Shown here: positions 59,062 through 64,000 of the stretch, piece by piece
Numbering within the stretch: position 1 is the first letter of the stretch
Layout: the number at the start of each line of letters is the position of its first letter
NCBI RefSeq assembly: GCF_030546645.1
Contig: NZ_JAUOTO010000007.1
Location: 186,001-250,000 of the forward strand
DNA: 64,000 nt
Direction of reading: 5' to 3'
From: Flavitalea plasmicola
GTDB lineage: Bacteria; Bacteroidota; Bacteroidia; Chitinophagales; Chitinophagaceae
Made by a program: the position numbers and the translations under genes
The notes under the pieces: model-generated
Database searches by the model: none
What the model was told of the DNA's origin: nothing
The model's input: the letters and a program-made list of their open reading frames with translations, nothing else

Positions 59062-61887
59062 ATGCCCAAAGATTCCTCGATCACCAGCGTACTTATCATC
59101 GGTTCCGGTCCTATCGTTATTGGCCAGGCTTGTGAATTTGATTACTCCGGCACCCAGGCCGCCCGCAGTTTGCGGGAAGAAGGGGTACAGGTCATCCTGA
59201 TCAACAGCAACCCTGCGACGATCATGACAGACCCGATGATGGCCGACAAGGTTTACCTGCTACCGCTGACCGTGGAAAGCATCGAACAGATCCTGGAAGA
59301 AAACAAAATAACCGCCGTACTGCCCACCATGGGCGGCCAGACGGCCCTCAACCTGGCCAAGGAAGCAGAAGACCTCGGTATCTGGGAGAAATATGGGGTC
59401 CGCCTCATCGGCGTCGACATCAAAGCCATCGACAAGGCCGAAGACAGGGAAAAATTCCGGCAGTGGATGATCCAGCTGGGCGTACCTGTCGCCACGGCCA
59501 AAACAGCCAACTCCTACCTGGAAGGGAAAGAGTTCGCACAGGACATAGGTTTCCCCCTGGTGATCCGCCCCTCCTTTACCCTGGGCGGCACAGGCGGCGG
59601 CTTTGTTCATGATAAGGACGACCTCGACGAAGCGCTGAACAGGGGGCTACAGGCCTCTCCCATCCATGAGGTGCTGGTAGAGCAGGCCGTCCTGGGATGG
59701 AAAGAGTTCGAACTGGAGCTCCTGCGCGATGCCAACAACAACGTGGTCATCATCTGTACCGTGGAGAACTTCGACCCCATGGGCGTGCACACAGGCGATT
59801 CCATCACCGTGGCGCCCGCCATGACCCTCAGCGATACTGCCTTTCAGCTGATGCGCAACACCGCCATCATGATGATGCGCGACCTGGGCAACTTCGCCGG
59901 CGGCTGCAACGTACAGTTCGCCCTCAACCCCAAAACCGAAGAGATCATCGCCATCGAGATCAATCCGCGGGTAAGCCGTTCTTCGGCCCTCGCTTCCAAA
60001 GCGACAGGCTATCCCATCGCCAAGATCGCAGCCAAGCTGGCCATCGGGTTCACCCTCGATGAGCTGAAGAACCAGATCACAGGCACCACCTCCGCTTACT
60101 TCGAGCCCGTGCAGGACTATGTCATCGTGAAGATACCCCGCTGGAACTTCGACAAGTTCAAAGGCGCCAATGACACCCTGGGCCTGCAGATGAAGAGCGT
60201 AGGAGAGGTCATGGCCATCGGCCGCAGCTTCACCGAGGCCGTGCAGAAAGCCTGCCAGAGCCTGGAGAACAATGCCGTGGGACTGGGCTATTATGGCAAG
60301 AGCCTTATGCACGCCGAAGAGCTCCTGGAATATATTAAGACCCCGAAATGGGACCGCATCTTCCGCATTAAGGATGCGCTGATGGCCGGCATTTCCGTGG
60401 GCACCATCTCCAAAGCCACCAACGGCATCGACCGCTGGTTCCTCTATGAGATCCAGAAGATCTGCAACACCGAGAAGGAGCTGGCCAAATATAAAATTGA
60501 TACCCTCCCCACCGAATTGCTGCAGACGGCCAAACGGCAGGGCTTCAGCGACGACCAGATCGTCCGCATCATGAACTCCGGCACGGAAGATCAGATGTAC
60601 GAAAAAAGAAAGGCCCTGGGCATTACCCGCGTCTATAAAATGGTAGATACCTGCTCGGCGGAATTCGAAGCGAAAACGCCCTATTTCTACTCCACTTTCG
60701 AAGGAGGACACGCCAACGAAAGCAAGGTCAGCGATAAGAAGAAGATCATCGTCCTGGGTTCAGGCCCCAACCGCATCGGTCAGGGCATCGAGTTCGATTA
60801 CTGCTGTGTACACGGACTGCTGGCCATTAAAGAATGCGGCTACGAGGCCATCATGGTCAACTGCAACCCCGAGACCGTCTCCACTGACTTCGACATCGCC
60901 GATAAGCTCTACTTCGAGCCCGTCTACTGGGAACATCTCTGGGAGATCATCGAGCATGAAAAGCCCGATGGGGTCATCGTTCAGCTGGGTGGTCAGACGG
61001 CCCTCAAGCTGGCGGAGCGCCTGGATAAGAAAGGCATTAAGATCATCGGCACCTCCTTCGACAGCATGGACATCGCAGAGGACAGGGGCCGCTTCAGCGA
61101 CATGCTGAAAGAGCTGGGCATCCCATACCCCGACTACGGCACCGCCTTCGACGTCGATGAAGCCATCCAGGTGGCCAACCGGGTCGGCTATCCCGTCCTG
61201 GTCCGTCCCAGCTACGTACTCGGCGGTCAGCGCATGCGCATCGTCATCAACGACGAAGAAGTGGAAAAAGCCGTGGTAAGCCTGCTGAAACATATTCCCG
61301 GCAATAAGATCCTCATCGACCACTTCCTCGACCGCTGCCAGGAAGCCGAAGTGGACGCCATCTTCGACGGTGAGAACTTCCATGTGATGGGCGTGATGGA
61401 ACACATCGAGCCGGCAGGTATCCACAGCGGAGACAGCAATGCCGTCCTGCCCGCTTTCAACCTCACCCCCCTGGAAGTGACCACCCTGGAATATTATTCG
61501 GAAAAGATCGCCCGTGCCCTGAATATAAAAGGGTTGATCAATATCCAGTTTGCCGTCAAGGACGGAAAGGTATTCGTCATCGAAGCCAACCCCCGCGCCT
61601 CCCGGACAACACCTTTTATCGCCAAAGCCTACCAGATCCCTTATCTCAACGTCGCCACCAAGATCATGATAGGCCAGCATAAGCTGACGGACTTCAAATT
61701 TGAGAAAAAGCTGAAAGGCTTTGCCATCAAAGAGCCCGTCTTCAGCTTCAACAAATTCCCCGGCGTGAATAAGGAGCTGGGGCCCGAAATGAAGTCCACG
61801 GGCGAGGCCATCCGCTTCGTCAAAGACTTGCGGGACCCCTATTTCAGACAGCTGTACAAAGACAGAAGTATGTATCTCAGCAAATAA
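59062..61887 (+). CDS. carB: Carbamoyl-phosphate synthase large subunit lacking the MGS-type regulatory domain
   Basis: The product is 941 residues from ATG at 59062; an ATG at 59017 adds 15 residues ahead of the conserved SSITSVLIIGSGPIVIGQ. Both ATP-grasp halves are present, the first with IRPSFTLGGTGGGFVHD and the second with VRPSYVLGGQRMRIV. The oligomerisation segment lies between them. The protein ends EAIRFVKDLRDPYF... about where the C-terminal MGS-like domain of the 1073-residue E. coli enzyme would begin. It makes carbamoyl phosphate for pyrimidines and arginine with CarA, not in view. Confidence 0.95.
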   Translation: MPKDSSITSVLIIGSGPIVIGQACEFDYSGTQAARSLREEGVQVILINSNPATIMTDPMMADKVYLLPLTVESIEQILEENKITAVLPTMGGQTALNLAKEAEDLGIWEKYGVRLIGVDIKAIDKAEDREKFRQWMIQLGVPVATAKTANSYLEGKEFAQDIGFPLVIRPSFTLGGTGGGFVHDKDDLDEALNRGLQASPIHEVLVEQAVLGWKEFELELLRDANNNVVIICTVENFDPMGVHTGDSITVAPAMTLSDTAFQLMRNTAIMMMRDLGNFAGGCNVQFALNPKTEEIIAIEINPRVSRSSALASKATGYPIAKIAAKLAIGFTLDELKNQITGTTSAYFEPVQDYVIVKIPRWNFDKFKGANDTLGLQMKSVGEVMAIGRSFTEAVQKACQSLENNAVGLGYYGKSLMHAEELLEYIKTPKWDRIFRIKDALMAGISVGTISKATNGIDRWFLYEIQKICNTEKELAKYKIDTLPTELLQTAKRQGFSDDQIVRIMNSGTEDQMYEKRKALGITRVYKMVDTCSAEFEAKTPYFYSTFEGGHANESKVSDKKKIIVLGSGPNRIGQGIEFDYCCVHGLLAIKECGYEAIMVNCNPETVSTDFDIADKLYFEPVYWEHLWEIIEHEKPDGVIVQLGGQTALKLAERLDKKGIKIIGTSFDSMDIAEDRGRFSDMLKELGIPYPDYGTAFDVDEAIQVANRVGYPVLVRPSYVLGGQRMRIVINDEEVEKAVVSLLKHIPGNKILIDHFLDRCQEAEVDAIFDGENFHVMGVMEHIEPAGIHSGDSNAVLPAFNLTPLEVTTLEYYSEKIARALNIKGLINIQFAVKDGKVFVIEANPRASRTTPFIAKAYQIPYLNVATKIMIGQHKLTDFKFEKKLKGFAIKEPVFSFNKFPGVNKELGPEMKSTGEAIRFVKDLRDPYFRQLYKDRSMYLSK

Positions 61888-61893
61888 ATACAG

Positions 61894-61925
61894 ACGGCCA
61901 TCCCCAGGGTGGCCGTTTACTTTTT
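61894..61925 (+). terminator. Rho-independent terminator after carB
   Basis: ACGGCCA/TGGCCGT with a 9-base loop is followed by TTACTTTTT, 6 bases after the carB stop. Confidence 0.85.
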
Positions 61926-62007
61926 GGAATTATTCCCCAAAGTGGAAAACTGCAACTCTAGCAAGGAATTTGCAGTAGAAGCCCATAGCTAAACGCCATA
62001 AATACTT

Positions 62008-62511
62008 ATGAAGCAACTACTCGTTTTGACCCTTTCCCTGATCACAGTAACGACTGCCATGGGCCAGCTGAAAGCAAAAGTAAAATGCCCCGACCTTTAT
62101 GTGGATGTGCTGAACGGCACCGTGAATGACCAGAAGCCCAACTATGGATGGGCGGAGATAAAAGGCAGGATCCCCTGCTTTACCAGCGCGGTAGATGAAT
62201 CATCGCCGGAGGCCAAATGCGGCCCCGCCATATTTTACAAGGATAAGGACGTCTCCTTCTACACAAAAAGACATTACATAGAGATCAGCGCCAAATTCGT
62301 GGGCAAATGCAGCATTCCCCTCCTGGGCTCCAAAAGAGGCAGTCTTTTCAAAACCCTGGGCAACCCCAGGATGAAGGATGATCTGTGGGAGGCCTACGAC
62401 ATGCAATACGGCACGCTGATACTGCACTACAATGTCGCCGGGGCGGCCGGCAAGGTGATAAAATTCCAGATGACCACCGAAAGCACGGAAACCATCCAGC
62501 TCTGCGAATAA
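62008..62511 (+). CDS. Exported protein of unknown function
   Basis: A 167-residue protein with a signal peptide ending TTAMGQ. The mature part is beta-rich with four cysteines (CPD, IPCF, AKCGP, GKCS) plus one near the end (LCE), which may form disulfides. I do not recognise a domain. It is a single gene between the carB terminator and the convergent idi gene. Confidence 0.7.
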   Translation: MKQLLVLTLSLITVTTAMGQLKAKVKCPDLYVDVLNGTVNDQKPNYGWAEIKGRIPCFTSAVDESSPEAKCGPAIFYKDKDVSFYTKRHYIEISAKFVGKCSIPLLGSKRGSLFKTLGNPRMKDDLWEAYDMQYGTLILHYNVAGAAGKVIKFQMTTESTETIQLCE

Positions 62512-62533
62512 GCAGCGCGCTTAGCACTACCCT

Positions 62534-63082
62534 TTATGGTTCCCTGTTTCTTTTGGTCCACTCGCCGATCAACGGAAAAGCCAGGTGAAACCAGCTGGTA
62601 TAATGCGCGGGGTGCACAGCCAGATCCGCCTTGATCGCTTCCGGCGAAACAAACCGGTATTCACTTACCTCTTCAGGGTTAGGATGAACTTCCAGGTCAT
62701 AATATCCCACGAACACATGATCGAACTCATGTTCCGTAAGCCCATTGTCAAAGGTGGATTTATAGGTGAAGTCGAATACCTTCTCTAATGCTGTTGTAAA
62801 GCCCAGCTCCTCCGAAAGCCTGCGACGGGCAGCCTGGCAGGTGTCTTCTCCCGGTCGGGGATGGCTGCAGCACGCATTGGTCCAGAGCCCCGCGCTGTGA
62901 TACTTTCCCGGCGACCTGCGCTGTAAAAGCATTTCCTTTTTTGAGTTGAAGATAAAAACGCTAAAAGCCCTGTGAAGCAGGGCTTTTCGATGAGCTTCCA
63001 TTTTTTCCATTACTCCCAGGGGCTCGTCAAGCTCGTTTACCAGGATCACTTCTTCCAGCATAGTACCCGGGCAATTAGACAT
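62534..63082 (-). CDS. idi: Isopentenyl-diphosphate delta-isomerase, type 1
   Basis: A 182-residue Nudix-fold protein. TNACCSHPRPGE carries the catalytic Cys, SEELGF is in the Nudix helix, and EHEFDHVFVGYYD holds the catalytic Glu and a metal ligand. It interconverts isopentenyl and dimethylallyl diphosphate for isoprenoid synthesis. The start codon overlaps the stop of the upstream sigma factor gene as TAATG, so the two are translationally coupled; ATG at 63061 is an alternative start. Confidence 0.94.
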   Translation of the reverse strand: MSNCPGTMLEEVILVNELDEPLGVMEKMEAHRKALLHRAFSVFIFNSKKEMLLQRRSPGKYHSAGLWTNACCSHPRPGEDTCQAARRRLSEELGFTTALEKVFDFTYKSTFDNGLTEHEFDHVFVGYYDLEVHPNPEEVSEYRFVSPEAIKADLAVHPAHYTSWFHLAFPLIGEWTKRNREP

Positions 63083-63582
63083 TAGAATCGCTGAATTTGC
63101 GATTTCAATAATTTACGGGCAAAGTGAATGCGGCTCTTGATGGTGCCCAGCGGCTCCTGTAACATATCCGCGATCTCGTGGTATTTAAATCCGTCGAAAT
63201 ACAGCAGGAAAGGATTACGGAATATCTCCGGCAGCTTGTGGATCGCCGTCTGGATATCTTTCACCCGCAGATTGCTCTCCACCGCCCCGGGCACTGCCAG
63301 CTGGGCGGAGTTTAACAGGAAATCATTGGGCGTACTATCAAAAATGGTATTCTGTTTGGCTTTACGGCGGTAATTGTTGATGAAGATATTCCGCATGATC
63401 GTATATAGCCAGGCCTTTATATTGGTGCCGACATTATATTTATCCTTATTAGCTAAGGCCCGGAATAAGGTCTCCTGGAATAAGTCCTTGGCCGCCTCGG
63501 AATCACGGGTCAAAGTGATGGCAAAGGGCTTCAAAAACTCCGCATTATTGACCAAAAGTTGGTTGAATTCTACTGTGGCCAT
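63082..63582 (-). CDS. ECF-type sigma factor
   Basis: A 166-residue sigma factor. Region 2 includes SEAAKDLFQETLFRAL and IKAWLYTIMRNIFINNYRRK, and region 4 includes IHKLPEIFRNPFLLYFDGFKYHEIADML with GTIKSRIHFARKLL. No anti-sigma gene follows; idi is directly coupled by a TAATG overlap. The gene has its own promoter. It resembles the group of Bacteroidota ECF factors that lack a linked anti-sigma factor. Confidence 0.93.
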   Translation of the reverse strand: MATVEFNQLLVNNAEFLKPFAITLTRDSEAAKDLFQETLFRALANKDKYNVGTNIKAWLYTIMRNIFINNYRRKAKQNTIFDSTPNDFLLNSAQLAVPGAVESNLRVKDIQTAIHKLPEIFRNPFLLYFDGFKYHEIADMLQEPLGTIKSRIHFARKLLKSQIQRF

Positions 63583-63611
63583 GTTATAAAATTGTTTAAT
63601 AAAGTTCTACC

Positions 63612-63642
63612 CAAATTTAAACACAAAACGGATGCAGGACAA
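63612..63642 (-). promoter_or_regulatory. Promoter of the sigma factor-idi unit
   Basis: On the minus strand a TTG (63640-63642) is followed after 20 bases by TAAATTTG (63612-63619). This fits the Bacteroidota primary-sigma promoter. The leader to the ATG at 63582 would be about 20-25 bases. Confidence 0.6.
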
Positions 63643-63888
63643 TAATTCGTGTCCAATGGTTTAGTTAAAAAAACAACTGCCGAAAGATCAATGATTTATT
63701 TCCCACCCTTTCTGTGTGCATTGGTTACTGCGAATAATATGCAAAAACAAGGCCTCTTCGGCGAGATCGCCGGTAAGGAAAAAAAAGACTGCCAAATAAG
63801 GGGAAAGGCTGACGAAAGAGGTAAAAAGGCGGGAAATCGAGGAAAAAAGCGCTGACAGACCTGCAGACAGCCTCTGCCACATTGAAGA
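63643..63888. other. Intergenic region without a supported gene
   Basis: This stretch upstream of the sigma factor promoter is purine-rich on the plus strand (runs of GGAAAAAAG and GAAAGAGG). Short ORFs occur on both strands, but none has a recognisable domain or start context. It probably separates the sigma factor gene from the cut-off gene at the window edge. Confidence 0.4.
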
Positions 63889-64000
63889 TCAAAGCGTAGC
63901 GATAAACTCCTGTACTTCCGGAAGGCTCCGCTTGCAATGGATCCCGGCCGGTATTGGGCGAAGATGGTTCCTGGCCAGCTGACCGGAGATCACCAGGGGG
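63889..64000 (-). CDS. C-terminal end of an unidentified protein (runs off the window)
   Basis: A minus-strand open frame enters from the window edge and stops at TGA 63889-63891. It encodes 36 residues, starting PLVISGQLARNHLRP and ending EVQEFIATL. The composition looks like a real globular C-terminus, but it is too short to assign. The gene would be upstream of, and in the same direction as, the sigma factor-idi unit. Confidence 0.35.
   Translation of the reverse strand, partial: PLVISGQLARNHLRPIPAGIHCKRSLPEVQEFIATL

Noticed and set aside
63649-63855. 68-codon plus-strand ORF upstream of the sigma factor gene
   Set aside because: It is lysine- and glycine-rich with low complexity, has no domain and no promoter, and is probably chance.

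Overview
The window is a gene-dense stretch of a moderately GC-rich Bacteroidota chromosome, most likely from the Chitinophagaceae or a close relative. The evidence is two SusC/SusD pairs, a type IX secretion (T9SS) sorting-domain protein, many TonB-dependent receptors, promoter boxes of the Bacteroidota form TAnnTTTG, and little sign of Shine-Dalgarno use. I see no phage, transposase, integrase or CRISPR array. The assignment rests on recognition of families, not on a database search.

Layout. Positions 1-10.2 kb hold housekeeping genes: a cut-off BamA/TamA-type protein, hemW, a metallophosphoesterase, an SRPBCC protein, then a leftward tolC-type / periplasmic adaptor / gpsA unit and a leftward amino-acid permease / PLP-lyase pair. 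A hairpin-rich repeat lies at 3.6-3.8 kb. From 10.3 to 27.6 kb runs a rightward cobalamin (B12) island. It starts with a TonB receptor. Cobalamin riboswitch 1 follows, then cobQ, cobD, cbiB, a P-loop NTPase, btuF, btuC, btuD and a PduO-type adenosyltransferase. Riboswitch 2 follows, then btuB, a BtuF-like protein without a signal peptide, a small Cys-rich CWC protein, cobU, a Dph6-like ATP pyrophosphatase, cobT, cobS and cobC. Genes overlap or nearly touch, so this looks like two riboswitch-controlled operons for corrinoid uptake, adenosylation, side-chain attachment and nucleotide-loop assembly.

From 27.6 to 38.2 kb come a MarC-family protein, tRNA-Arg(CCG), and two tandem SusC/SusD pairs with no neighbouring glycoside hydrolases. 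From 38.2 to 50 kb come a T9SS cargo protein, a TlpA-like lipoprotein with gatB, a methyltransferase, a double-PDZ protein, an ankyrin protein, a DUF3820 protein, an M23 peptidase, a MerR-type regulator with an unusual repetitive linker, and a thioredoxin-fold protein. From 50 to 64 kb come a leftward rsfS-ftsH-LUD-lpxH-propeller-mscS run, birA, bcp, a second M23 protein, carB without its usual C-terminal regulatory domain, a sigma factor coupled to idi, and the tail of one more gene.

The most promising undescribed biology is in the B12 island. Four conserved-looking but functionally unassigned proteins are embedded among known cobalamin genes: the P-loop NTPase, the BtuF homologue lacking an export signal, the CWC protein and the Dph6-like enzyme. 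In addition, a 24-codon ORF starts directly after the regulatory hairpin of riboswitch 2, at the same relative position where riboswitch 1 carries the cobQ start codon.
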